Assembly: GCA_018389105.1 (NCBI GenBank)
Contig: JACATO010002186.1
Span: forward strand, 1,378,501-1,442,500
Source: Nautilus pompilius
Taxonomy: Eukaryota; Mollusca; Cephalopoda; Nautilida; Nautilidae
Length of the DNA: 64,000 nt
Direction of reading: 5' to 3'
This document shows, piece by piece, positions 12,331 through 24,996 of this stretch; position 1 is the stretch's first letter; every line of letters starts with the position of its first letter. The notes beneath the pieces were generated by a model. It saw only the letters and a program-made list of their open reading frames with translations, did not search any database and was not told the origin of the DNA. The position numbers and the translations under genes are program-made.

Positions 12331-14815
12331 CTAGGTGGCCGAATGTGATGTCATGATTCAAGGCCAAAAGTTCAGGAAATCAGGCAGAAGGGAGGAATAA
12401 TATCACAATTAAGAGGTGCTGCCAGAGCTGGAAGATTGCCAATTGCTGAGTGTGCAAGAAGGCCTTCTTATTAGCTGACCTAAAAACCATGTGAAAGCTG
12501 TTCATTGGGAAAACAGTAGATCTGAATTATGTAATACAAATTCTGTGCATAAACATTTTATTATTAGCACATCTCTCTCTTTGTGGGGCTCAAAAATTGC
12601 TTTGAAATATTGAGGATTTTGTATTAACTTATATCATATTAATGAGATCTCCACATATTTGTGTGTGTGGAGGGGGGGGTAAGCATGCTGGCTTTAACTG
12701 TTCAGCCATGCATAAGATTAATTTTTTTCTCTTTAATGTAAAATATTCTGTTGATGTTAATAAATGCCAATTTGATTTTCTACACAAAAGTTTAAAGTAC
12801 CCTGCTGCGCAGCTGCTAAACCATCCCAAAACTCAAAGTTAGGGCACGTGCAACTATGGGAAATCTCAATTCTGACTAGTTGTAAATTTAATAGGCCATA
12901 TATAAAAAACAAAGCCATCCATGGTGTAGCTTCTGCATCTTGCAAAATTGGCCTCTGTCAACAGAATATTCATTTTAAAAAGCATAATCTATCTCTGAAA
13001 AAATGCAATTATCCAATTATTTTGGAGATAATACTGATATCCACAATGAATGTTGTAAGTGGGTAGATAAATTATCTTTCCAAAAATGTTTTAATCATTT
13101 CTATTCTAATAGCTACATAGCACAAACTCTCTAAAAGGTGGATTCAGATAAAAAAATCTTCCAATGGTGTCGTCTACACAACAATTTTTGGAAGGAAAAT
13201 TTATGGATCTTCTCTGAAGATACCATCATTGAAAAGTGAGAATGCATTTTCACATGATGATGAAAACTCTGCATTATAGTAAAGCAGATCTACCTGCACA
13301 GTGGTTTTCACAAGGCAGTACAGATCGTTTTTAATTATATATGGGCATCCTTATCTAAGTGATACATTCAATGTTCAGCATTTCAGCCAATGTGAATCTT
13401 GTTCAGATGAATTTTATATCTCTAATATATTCACTTTTATTCAGTTCTTGCCTTTGCACATATACGTGTAGTAGATACCCTTTTTTTTTTTTCAGTATGT
13501 CAAATGATTAAATAAAATCTTAATGATGTTTGCCTTATAAAACATTAAAATACAGTAGTGCTAAAGAAACTACTGGGCAAGTGCTTCCACAATTGATAAA
13601 ACTTGAGACAGAGTAACCAATATTTAACAATTTGTGCATCTGTGTATCTGTTTACATTATATTGTTTTGGTACTAAGCTAATGAAAATTTCCATTTTGCT
13701 ATTTAGAATGTGTGCATGAAACGTTTAAAGAAAATTTGTGTACAGTAAATGGAATTAACATTTCCACAATGCTACTGGTCAGCTTTAAACAATAACAAAA
13801 GCACACAACTTAAAAGCCATCTCGTATGTTCACTGAACAGAATGCAATGATTCAAAGGCATAAAACATTCATAACGGGAGAGCAAAGATTGCAGCACTGA
13901 GGATAGTATGAGAGAAATTATAAGGAAACATGGAGTTTTACCAAGCATTGTCAACAAGATTTTGAAGACCTTACAGGAAATTAGTTCTACTGACAATAAA
14001 CCAGATAGTGTTCACTTTCTTCCACATTCCAAATTTGACATGCTGTATCTGAGTGACTTTTGCCATAAATATATGGTATTTGAATAAACTACCACCCAAA
14101 GATCTAGTACAAAGTACTGGTACGATGGTGTGCACAAGTCTGATAAGGAAAGTACTATACAAAAGGACTGAAAAGTGTGGCTACTAGAAAACCATTGTTA
14201 CACAAAGACAATTATGACAAGCTCTGCAGTCCACAACAGTTCCTTGATAGAAATTTTGACAGCATGGAGATCACACTAAATACTGACATCAGATATGTCA
14301 CCACAATACACATCTACATGCACTCTAATTTCCAGTTTATGAATGAATCTCTATTTTCTTTCTCTGGCATTTACATTATATTGTTTATGTTCATCTAATT
14401 TTTAAAGTGTTTCCTTAATCCATAATTTCTAGTAACTGTATTAATCTTTAAGAAAGAAAAGCCTAGTTTCAGGTTATTAAAATATAGAAAGGTCTTAATA
14501 ATACTGAAAGTTTTCTAGTAGAAACTTACCTGACTGCAAATTACTGAGCAATAATGGAAGATAACATGGATAAAGCAACTCTACTGAAAACAGAATGTAA
14601 AATAGGAATTTTATTTTGATAAAGTGGCAAAGGGGCAACAGCATTCTTTTTCTTTTTAAATTAACACACACTACTATAACAAATCTAACACTAAAATGAA
14701 GCATCTAGCCATGCATTATGAAAATTCATCAGTGAATTTAAACATCATGAATATCCATGGCAACATAGTCAGTCAGTTAATATCTACATCTCTCTCTGAG
14801 TGAAAACCTTTACAT
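12330..14815. other. non-coding DNA, unresolved
   Basis: This is mixed sequence with several open frames of 60-75 codons on both strands that overlap each other and match nothing I know. The 13,880-14,170 stretch has a plus-strand frame interrupted by stops that could be an old element, but no motif supports that. Confidence 0.6.
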
Positions 14816-15409
14816 GATACCAGGGATCCAGCAGTCAGTACAAAATGTGACCACCTTTTGTTATTGTAAGTATACTACAGAGATATTAAACAAGTGACAT
14901 TGTTGGCAACATTTGCTGATATCACACCTCTGGCAGGAAGCCAACATTTTGTCTCAGTCATTAGTGACACATTGTTTTGTGCAAGCAAGTTCATTTTTAT
15001 GTTGTATTGTGAAATGTCTGACTTAAAAGAGCAATATTGTGCATTAAATTGTGTGAAACTCAGTAAGACAGCCATGAAAACCTATGGAATATTTAAAACC
15101 ACATTTTGAGATGAAGCTTTCATCAGCCATTGAAAAACATTTGAATAGTTTGCTTGGTTTAAAAAAGGCCAAACTTATATCAATGATGATCCACACACTG
15201 GCTGTCCATCAACCTCACAATGAGGAAGCAGTCACTCATGCTTGTGATGCAATTCATGGTAACAGACAAATGATAATTTGTGAAGCAGTGGAATAAGTTG
15301 ACATCTCCTATGGAACATGCCAAACAATCTTGACTCAAGATTTGGAAATGAGACAAGTCTCAACAAAGTTCATCCCACAAGTTCTCACTCCAGAACAAAA
15401 GGAACATCA

Positions 15410-15417
15410 CCCTAGTG
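15410..15417 (+). repeat. target-site duplication, left copy (hAT)
   Basis: CCCTAGTG directly precedes the hAT end and is repeated without change at 16,897-16,904. Eight base pairs is the expected hAT duplication length. Confidence 0.95.
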
Positions 15418-16896
15418 CAGGGGTGCCCAAAGTGCGGCCCGTGGGCAATTTTTAAAAATGAATGGCATGCGGCCCACAGCCATATTTGTGCGGCCTGCGG
15501 CCTATGTTGTGCGGCCCGCGGTCTATTTTGCAATTTGGTTTTTATTTAAATCAGGTGTAATGAATAGGACTTGTCTTGAATCAAATCTCTTCACGATGTA
15601 CATGAATTTAATCTTATCAGATTTAAGATATGCAGGCATGCACTCAGAAAACTAATGCGGGTTTAAGCATGTCTGATCTTCATGTCTCGTATGCGTACAG
15701 CAGGAGCAGTATACGTACGTACGCATGCGTGCATGCACAGCCATTATTGAGTTCATTTGCGCAGGTATCTGTGTCTACTGTCTGTGCGTGCCTGCATGTT
15801 GTGATCAGTGCCATGGCCCCATGAGACATGAAAGAACATGCAAATCATTGGACGAATCTGGAGCTATTTAAACTAAACCTATCAAGAGAGCCACCAAATT
15901 GCTCAGTCTGCCTTTCTTATCATGACGGAACCAAAAAAGTGACGACTTGAAGAGGAGTGTCGACGATTTCAAACCCGATGGACGGAAAAATATTTTTTTG
16001 ATCTCATCAATGGCAAGTGCGTTTGTTTAATCTGCCAGGATCCTATCGCCATGAAGGATTACAATTTGAAACGCCATTACGAGTCCAACAAGGAGTATTT
16101 TCTTCTCAAAGGTTCCGAACGTTCCAAACGGATTCAGCAATTGAAGGCTTGCCTAAGCTCTCAACAACAGCTCTTTTATCATGCCGACAAAAAACAGCAA
16201 AACGCCACCACCGCCAGTTACGTAGTCGCTCAACTCATAGCACAGCATGGTCGACCGTTTGCTGAAGGTGACTTCGTTAAGGAGTGCATGACCAAGGTTG
16301 TTGATATACTCTGCCCCGAAAAGCGTCTCGATTTTGAGAACGTTAGCCTATCCAGAAACACAACAACGCACAGGATTGACAACCTGTCTGCCGATATTGC
16401 TAATCAACTCTCGGAGAAGGCTGCAAAATTTGAATTTTTTTCAATCGCCTGTGACGAAAGTAATGACGCTACTGATACCGCTCAACTGCTCATATTTTTG
16501 CGAGGCGTTGATAAAAACTTTTCCATTACGGAGGAGCTGCTAAGTCTTACCAGCCTTAAATCTACAACTACAGGCAGATATATATTTGATGCTGTTGCAG
16601 CTGCAATCGACAGTATGGGCCTCGATTGGGCAAAGCTGTGCGGGGTCACAACAGACAGAGCTCCAGCCATGGTGGGAGAGCAATCACCATGCTATTATAG
16701 TACATACACACCATCCAATACGTAAACCTTATGCAATGCTAGAACAATGCCAGCATATTTAGCCATTTAACTGTTTTTTTTGGATGTGTCCTATTTATAG
16801 GACAGAGGGTCTCAGTGATGTGTACTTTAGTGCGGCCCGCCGACCTGTCAAATTTTGTGCATGCGGCCCGCGGCCAAAAAAGTTTGGGCACCCCTG
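15418..16896 (+). mobile_element. hAT DNA transposon, internally shortened
   Basis: The element starts CAGGGGTGCCCAAA and ends with the inverse, TTTGGGCACCCCTG. It is flanked by a perfect 8-bp duplication and is 1,479 bp long. GCGGCCCGCGG-type words occur near both ends, as subterminal repeats often do in hAT elements. It encodes the N-terminal part of a hAT transposase and lacks the C-terminal half, so it can only have moved with help from a full copy. CpG is frequent inside it, while the mariner around it is CpG-poor. Confidence 0.92.
15922..16725 (+). pseudogene. truncated hAT transposase (GTF2IRD2/ZBED-like group)
   Basis: The frame opens MTEPKK at 15,922 and meets a TGA at 15,940-15,942, where an arginine codon is likely ancestral. 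It stays open from there to 16,725, and an internal methionine at 16,051 would give 224 residues. Upstream of that methionine a zinc-finger pattern CVCLICQDPIA is followed by LKRHYESNKE, resembling a BED-type finger with its last histidine replaced. Further on, FFSIACDESNDATDTAQLL holds the first acidic catalytic region and CGVTTDRAPAMVG the second. Similarity then stops and the frame ends in unrelated residues, so the rest of the catalytic core and the hAT dimerisation domain are missing, probably by internal deletion. Confidence 0.85.
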
Positions 16897-16904
16897 CCCT
16901 AGTG
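16897..16904 (+). repeat. target-site duplication, right copy (hAT)
   Basis: CCCTAGTG, identical to 15,410-15,417. Confidence 0.95.
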
Positions 16905-17624
16905 TATCAGAAATTCATTCATCATGCAATGAATGATAAAAACTTCCTGCCCAGCATTATTACAGGTGAGGAGACTCGGGTTTATGGCTAAAACCCCAAG
17001 ACCAAGCATCATTTAAGTGGAAGATCCTGTTCATCACCTCAACCAAAGAAAACAAGACAAGTGTGCTTAAATGTGAAGGAGATGATTGTTTTTTTTTTGA
17101 CAGAGGTGCTGTGCAACATGAATTTGTTCCACAAGATCAGATGGTGAATTGTTTGTTTTATTTCACCATTCTGAAACACCTAAAAGATGTAATTAGATGA
17201 AAGCAACCTGAAAATGAAAATCTGGCTTGTGGATGTTGCTTCTTGACAATGCACCATCACATTTAGCTCTCTCCATCTATTCATATGGGAATTTTTGACC
17301 AAACACAACAGTCCACTACTTCCTCGTCTACTGTATTCATCAGATTTGGTACCAAATGACTTTTTTTTTCTGTCCCTCAAACTGAAACACATCCTTAAAG
17401 GAAAGAGATTTCTGGATATGCCAAACATTATTGAATATCCAACTCAAAAACTGAAAGCCACCCTAAAAGAGTAGTAACAGAGATGCTTCAAAAGTGGCAG
17501 GATCGCTGAAATCACTATCTTCAATTAGGAGACTATTTTGAAGGGGATAAATTTAATTAACTGTTGTCTTTTAATTTTGTAAGAATAAATTTAGTTCCAG
17601 TACATTTTGATCAGACCTAGTATG

Positions 17625-19582
17625 TTGACACTGTCAGATCTGTCATGCTGTTTACATACTGTTCATGTGGGTGGAAATAAACCTATTTGCCATCAGAAAA
17701 TGACAAGCAGTTATATAAATTAATCTAAACTGACTTTTTTCACCAAATACACTTTATTACAAAATTAGAGAGATCTATCCACATTATTATTTTATATTTA
17801 ACTCCTGGCATTAGTTAAGAAATAATAATGAAAATAATTATGTATTGTAGCTATTTGTAAATTTATTTGGTAAAAGTCTAAAAAAAAAAAAGAGAGAGAG
17901 AGAAAACTAACATGCTACACTCACCAATGCTTAAAGTAAATTTTAATAATCCTAACGGGTATCTATTGCAATTTCATCAACAGATATTCCTAAAATCTAT
18001 ACATGCAATTCAAATGTTGTGCAAATTGTAACATACTAATAAAATGTAATAAGTTAACACTTCTACAATTATAATTTCCTCTGAACATAATAAAGATTAA
18101 AGTAATATTTTTTTTTAGTGTATCTAAAAATTCCCTCAAACTCTTAGAGTTTTGAAAAAGTGAAAAGTTAAATGAAAAATTATGAAAATATGGATCACAA
18201 CAAAGAAAGAGATTTAAGTTGAGAGAAAGTTACACGTCTGTACTAAAGAAATAAACTAAAATGGCACAACTAAACTGTATGCTAAATGAACAAGATATCC
18301 AATAAAACTAAATAAAAAAACAAAACAAAAATAAAAAACTTAAGATTTCCTAAGTCCCACTTATAGTGACAAAAGTGGAGAGAAAAAGCAAGAATGAAAT
18401 TTGATTGGAAATTAAAAAGAATTTTTTTTTTTTAACTGTGAGAAAAAACAATTTTTATGCATTCCAGAGATTTTTAAAAGTCAAAATACAGAAATCGGTT
18501 TGAAAATTCAACAAAAAATATTATTCAAATTACAATATAAATATTAGCTGAATTATCATCTTTTTGTTGTTTTTTTTTTACTTTAAGCACCCTTTAAAAA
18601 TTTAATATATAAATAATAATCAACTGGATGTAATGCGTATGCTCAGTTTTTTTGTTCTTTTTTCAATTTTTTTTGTGCTTACATTAATAATAGCACAAGT
18701 CATTTGTTTTCCCACTTAAAATGATCAACATAGTTGCAATTATTTTTTAAAACCTTTTTCTATACTATTATTTGTATATTATCAATTGAAGTTACTACTG
18801 CTACAATATATTTTATAGCAAATCTGATACCAGTAATATTACTGCATATAGTTTAAAACCATAGTAAGTAGTTTCAATACCACTGTAGAATTATTATTTT
18901 ATATTAAAAGCATCATTGCATAGTAAAGTGACAAAATATTTCAATCAGAACATTAGACTTGTTCAGCTGGTAGTTAAGTAAAATAAAAACTTTTGTATGT
19001 CCATGGTTCCATCTTTACAAGCAGATCTTACATAACTTACCAGCTACCCAAAATGGCTATTTTAAAATATATATACAGCAGCAGTATACACACACTCTCT
19101 CTTTCTCACTATCTCTCTCAAGCAAAAAATACTACAAATTTTAAATAATTGTAAAACAATACAAAAAGTGCAGAAAGTTTTTTCTATTTTTTTGTGAAAT
19201 TAAAATTTACAATATATGCAACATATATAATAAAACTGAATAAAATATTTAAAAAAACTGGTCTTTCATCAAAATTTAAGAACAAATGTATCTGTATTGA
19301 TGTCATAGAAATATAGGCGATACTGATTAGTCGATATAAGAAATTATAAGAGTATTGTAATGCAAAAACATTTTTTGCTGCTACAAAAAAAGGCAAATTT
19401 GGCTGATATCTACCTTAGATTACTAATCCCCAACACGTCACTACTGCTTCTTTAAACATTACACATTACTAAAGCTCAGAAGATAACAAGTATTCCATGT
19501 TTTTTTTTTTGTTTTCACCCTTAATATTTTCAAAAGAGCAAAATGTTAGCTACTATTTCAGAAGCATACAGATATTATTATA
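17625..19582. other. AT-rich non-coding DNA
   Basis: I see long A and T runs, a short (GA)n at about 17,892-17,904, a short TC-rich stretch at 19,095-19,115, and no recognisable gene. Confidence 0.75.
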
Positions 19583-20210
19583 CAGTGCCCTGCCATAATA
19601 ATATGGTATTCTGTTATTACAATATATTAGTTTGTGAAAAAAAGGATAAACTGAAACTGTTTATGTTACTACTTGCTCAACACATTTTGCAGTAGGAAGA
19701 GCCTTCATTCACTTTTTGGCATTGAATCAAAAATGTTTTGTATCATTGCCTAGTCCAGATTACCCATATCCATGTGGAAAGTTCCATTAATTCCATCATA
19801 TTAGTAGGACATGGATGAGTTGCTCTTAGTTAAAGATTCAGATGCTCCCAGATGTGTTTGATCAGATTAATTTCAGCACTTAGGGATAACCAAGGAAGAA
19901 CTTTGGTTTCTCTCCAAACTGTCCTCACACTAGGTGTGTGGCATGTAGATCACCTAAAGAATATGGACAATGAATCACTATATGCCTTGCTGGTACAATG
20001 GCAATGTACCCAGTAGAATTGAGATGTCCTTTAACAAACATAAATTTTGTCTTTCCATCATGTCAGATTGTAGTCCATTTCATGGTACTCCCATCTCCAT
20101 TCTTAACTATGAAATGAAGACATTTTAGTTGAAGGTTTTTGTTAGTTCTTCAAACCCAAATGAAACCTGTAGATATGAACTGCTGAAAACCTGAACTTAA
20201 ATGGAGAAAA
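19583..20210 (-). mobile_element. Tc1-type element relic
   Basis: A CAGTGCCCTGCC end typical of Tc1/mariner terminal repeats lies at 19,583. The minus strand of 19,690-20,110 translates, across frameshifts, to the C-terminal half of a Tc1 transposase: NGSTMKWTTI, then DGKTKFMFVKGHLNSTGYI, then WLSLSAEINLIKHIWEHLN, where the family has 'SPDLNPIE' with a catalytic aspartate and glutamate, and finally a degraded IFDSMPK. The aspartate is changed and many stops are present. I could not place the other terminal repeat, so the higher-coordinate limit is uncertain and may extend to about 20,700. Confidence 0.7.
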
Positions 20211-21650
20211 GTACATGCCAGCAATAATTGAGGGTCTGGCATGGCCTTTGACCAAATAGTTCAGTGTTTTATTCCTACTTGACAGGAGTTTCTTATGTGC
20301 TACAAACCTTTTCTAGCCAAATCAGTCAAGATTATGTTAGACCATTTTTGGCTTGTTTCTGTTGCATGAGCACTGTCAAAAAGAAAATCTTGACAGTTAC
20401 TACTGAAGACCTTTCAGGTCATATAATGCAGCAATAAAATTTGCCTCAGTGTACTTCCAATATATATAAATCCCTGAAATGTGCTAATTTTTGTGAAATA
20501 CATTCATTTATGGATGACAAAATTAAGATGGCGAGGAACTGTACACCCAAATCAAAAGTCAAACTTCATAGATGGCTGAGGGAAAAACAATGATTATTCA
20601 CTTTGTAATTTCTTGCATAGTGTTTTTAATCCATCCATATAAAAAACACTTTTGGAAAAAAATTTTCATAATGCCTGAACCTATATAAAACCTTTTTTGA
20701 AATGAGCATTTTAAAAAAGACCAGTAATTTCTTCAAATCTTTTTCAAACATATGGAATTGAAAAAGGATTAAATTTTAAAATATAAGGACTACTATTTCT
20801 TGCATGTCTGTATTTAATTTTAATTTATAAATATAATTTTGTTTAAAAAATTTTTCAATTCATATTTGGCTGTTTGAGAAACCTTGCTAATTTAGAACCA
20901 CTGTTTTGATTAGAATTCTGAGGAAACTTGAAATTTCCACACACAAAAAAAAAGATGATTTGATATAGTTTAATCATTTATAACAAATTGCTGGTTTAAT
21001 TAATAAATAATAATTCATTTAGGTAAATGATAGTAACAGTATATTACTATTAATTTAGTAAAACGTTGGTAGTTTTTCTGGTCTATCCCGATGCTATTAC
21101 TCTATTTCTAAGCCTTAGTCAAGAATTCTTCATTTTCACTGAAAAGCTATCTAGTTTAAATTATAAAATAATTTTGCAAATTAATTTCAAATATTCCTAA
21201 AGAAAATAAAAACAAAATTAAAATGAAGGTAAAAGAAATTAGCAAAATCAAAATGTTTGATACCAAATTCTAAACAAGGGTTACCATAATTCAGGTACAA
21301 TTTAGTTGTAAAAAATTGAGTATATATAGCTACTGCTAAGTAGTTTCACTTTTAAAATAAGCTTTGAGGCAATATATATGGTTATCACTAAGGATAAAAT
21401 TCATAAGTTGTAGTTTGGAAATTTTGAAAAAACCTTTTAAAAAAATAAAACCAAAAACATGTTAATAAAAAGTCAAATAATTGCTGGTAATTATTGAATA
21501 AATTAAATCAGTCTGGAATATTTTAGTTTCCAGAATTTCAGTTAAGGGTTTATTGTACATAGTTAATTTAATCTAAAATTATAATCATAAAAGATTAATC
21601 TTAATTAAAATTAGTATCTCTATTATATCAACATCAGTATTCTGCCAACA
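20210..21650. other. AT-rich non-coding DNA
   Basis: Part of 20,210-20,640 may be the rest of the Tc1 relic. Beyond that I see nothing but AT-rich sequence. Confidence 0.6.
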
Positions 21651-21915
21651 GACATGTCTGTGGTTCAAAGCAATACCAAAGAGATGAACAGTTGAGATGA
21701 TCTCCTATTGCTTTCCTTGCCAAATGCAGGTATGCAACTAAACCCTGTTAAACTTTTCGGTTTTTAGACATTGGAGGAAACCAAAAAGCTCATTGGAAAC
21801 CCATGCAACCAGCTGCTGATGGGAGAGAAAAAACATGCCAGGAAAGTACATCGAACAGAGATTCAAACTCTGGCCTTTAACCCTAAAAGTCAGTCCATTA
21901 GTCTAACACACAACC
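21650..21915 (-). mobile_element. tRNA-derived SINE copy
   Basis: On the plus strand this reads as the reverse of a SINE. A conserved core (ATTGGAGGAAACC, then GGAAACCCATGCAACC, then GGGAGAGAAAAAACATGCCA) leads into GTACATCGAACAGAGATTC and AACTCTGGCC, and then a tRNA-like head. The core resembles the V-domain of widespread animal V-type SINEs, where AGGAAACC, GAAACCCA, CATGC and a TCGAACC box are arranged in the same order. That family label is from memory of the motif pattern. Confidence 0.65.
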
Positions 21916-22955
21916 CATGTTATATACATGAATTTTAAAAACATTTGATTATTTTTCTCTCGTTTGTTGTTGTTGTTTCTTCTGCTTTTTTAATTAATAA
22001 AAAAGAACACTACACAAGTGATTTGACAATTGGTAAATTAATGCAGCATAATCATTAATTTCTCAGTCCTTTGGCTATAATACTGTAATTTTTTTTTTTT
22101 ATGTAGAAGCATAATAATCTTTTTTTTTTAATCTTTTTGTGGTGAGTGTGTAAGGGTGCGTGTGAAAGTTCTTGTATGTGTGTGTATCTCTGAGGAGAAG
22201 GGAGTGGAGGGTGGTGTCCGAAGCCGTGTAGGGTCCAAGCTCCCATTAAGGCCTAAAAGGCCTTTTAGATAGTAGCAGCAGTTCATTCCTTGAGATGACC
22301 ATAGAAAATAAGTTATATTCAATATTACTTTATAATTTGATCCCATGCTTTATTTAGTAAGCATTAGCCATATATTTATGCATAGTTTGCTAAGCAAAAC
22401 AAGTGGCTGATGAACTATTTATGTCTCATATCAAATTTAAAACTAAAATTGAAAATAGCCAAAAGTACAAAAAAATATTTTTAAATATTAATAATCTCAA
22501 TTAAGATTACAGTAAATATAAAAATATGGAATTATTCATATAAATACTAGATAAAACAAAATATCTTTTATTCCTATTGACCTCTGAATAAATGGATTTT
22601 TTTTTTGGTTTATTCCAAAAAAAAAAAAATGCTTAAGTTGTCACATACTTCTTATACACTTATTTTCTACTGCAAAATATACCAAATACCTGAAGTCTAC
22701 ATGCACAAACTTTTTGTACTCAGTTTTAATACTGCTTCAACCTCATATTGAAAAAGGTATATTTTCTAAGGTTCATATTATTTTCATTAAAAAAAGAATA
22801 TATAAATCTTTGTATTTTGATTAATTTTAATAAATTACAAGTAAACATATGATGATCCAAATAAATAGGCTTAGCTTCTTGCAATACTCTTTCATCATTT
22901 TACGCTTCGCCCAGTAATGTTGATTGTGGATCCCTCTCTTGTGCAGGTTCCATGA
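21915..22955. other. AT-rich non-coding DNA
   Basis: A GTGTG-rich, higher-GC patch lies at 22,138-22,262, including an inverted AAGGCCTAAAAGGCCTTTT word. Otherwise nothing is recognisable. Confidence 0.65.
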
Positions 22956-22959
22956 CCAC

Positions 22960-23165
22960 TTTCTAGTAAAGGAGACTATGATCAAAAGTCTCTACAAGAA
23001 ATCTTCATTTTAGATAAGGGGAAAAACCAGGATGACCAACAACAAAGTGCAAAATAAAATTAAGCCAGGGAGGTACACCAAACAGAGCCATTTCTGACCA
23101 GGATTCAGATTCAAACTTGAGGGGTCCCTCAACTTTAGTAACTCAGTAGACTAACCACCCACCCA
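22960..23165 (-). mobile_element. tRNA-derived SINE copy, degraded
   Basis: The same order as the 21.8-kb copy is visible: GGGGAAAAACCAGGATGACC, then GCCAGGGAGGTACACC and AAACAGAGCC, then a B-box-like GATTCAGATTCAAACTTG, then a tRNA-like end with ACTCAGTAGACTAACCACC. It lies about 0.5 kb from the 23.7-kb mariner. Confidence 0.6.
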
Positions 23166-23690
23166 CACTACAAGAATGCCCCAATTGTGTGTGTTCTTGG
23201 TACTACTTTTCCCTCTCGCATAGAGCTTATGTGCCACCCTCTCAAACAGTTTCTCTAAAATTAGTTTTAAAAAACTAAATTATAAAAAGTGCAAAACCCA
23301 ATATTCAGCTGTCAGCTTCTTCCTGGAGACTACACATATTAGAAGGCACCAGGTAACACCCAACAAGATGCCAGTTTCCACTCTGGTTTGCCTTACCTAC
23401 CTTGATATAAATCAAATGACATTTCGAAACAAGTACAGAAACAGAAGTACATTTACAGTTGGGAGAGAATTACCATTATAAATTCAACAGTCACGCTTGA
23501 TGCTGAATCATAATAGATACTGGCCTTAAAACAAGCATATGGCAATCAAACATCCAGATAAAGGTTATGTTTTTTTTCATTTTTATATAAAGCTAGCTTC
23601 CTCACAACATACCCTTGACGTTACCTAATTAAAATATAAATCTTCTGTTGTAAAGTTCAAACAAATATTTATTACCAAATGTTTGTTATA

Positions 23691-24994
<1,304 letters not shown>

Positions 24995-24996
24995 TA

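Larger units (their letters stand above)
15014..17560 (+). pseudogene. mariner transposase relic, split by hAT
   Basis: The N-terminal half starts MSDLKEQYCALNCVKLSKTA at 15,014 and continues through a helix-turn-helix region with GCPSTSHNEEAVTHACDAI (about 15,195-15,255). It runs up to LTPEQKEHH just before the insertion at 15,410. After the hAT the reading resumes with DKNFLPSIITGEETRVYG, then FVPQDQM, LDNAPSHLALSI, LVPNDFF and a C-terminal GDYFEGDKFN with the stop at 17,558-17,560. In mariners the catalytic triad is DD34D. Here the first aspartate in 'TGDE' reads glutamate, and several stops and frameshifts are present. The protein cannot be made. Confidence 0.8.
14819..17620 (+). mobile_element. 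old mariner-type element interrupted by a hAT insertion
   Basis: The right end reads GTACATTTTGATCAGACCTA (17,600-17,619). The left end near 14,819 carries an imperfect inverted counterpart containing GTCAGTACAAAATGTGACC, so the left limit is approximate. Between the ends lies a transposase relic on the plus strand, split by the hAT element at 15,418-16,896. Without the insertion the element would be about 1.3 kb, the usual mariner size. CpG is nearly absent in the mariner parts, in contrast to the inserted hAT. Confidence 0.7.

Noticed and set aside
13880-14170. Plus-strand frame fragment KHGVLPSIVNKILKTLQE and following residues
   Set aside because: It looks protein-like for about 60 codons but has no recognisable family and no splice sites. 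It was left as unresolved.
15690-15745. Alternating ACGT/GCATGC-rich stretch
   Set aside because: It lies inside the hAT element between its end and the transposase start, and is most simply part of that element's non-coding sequence.
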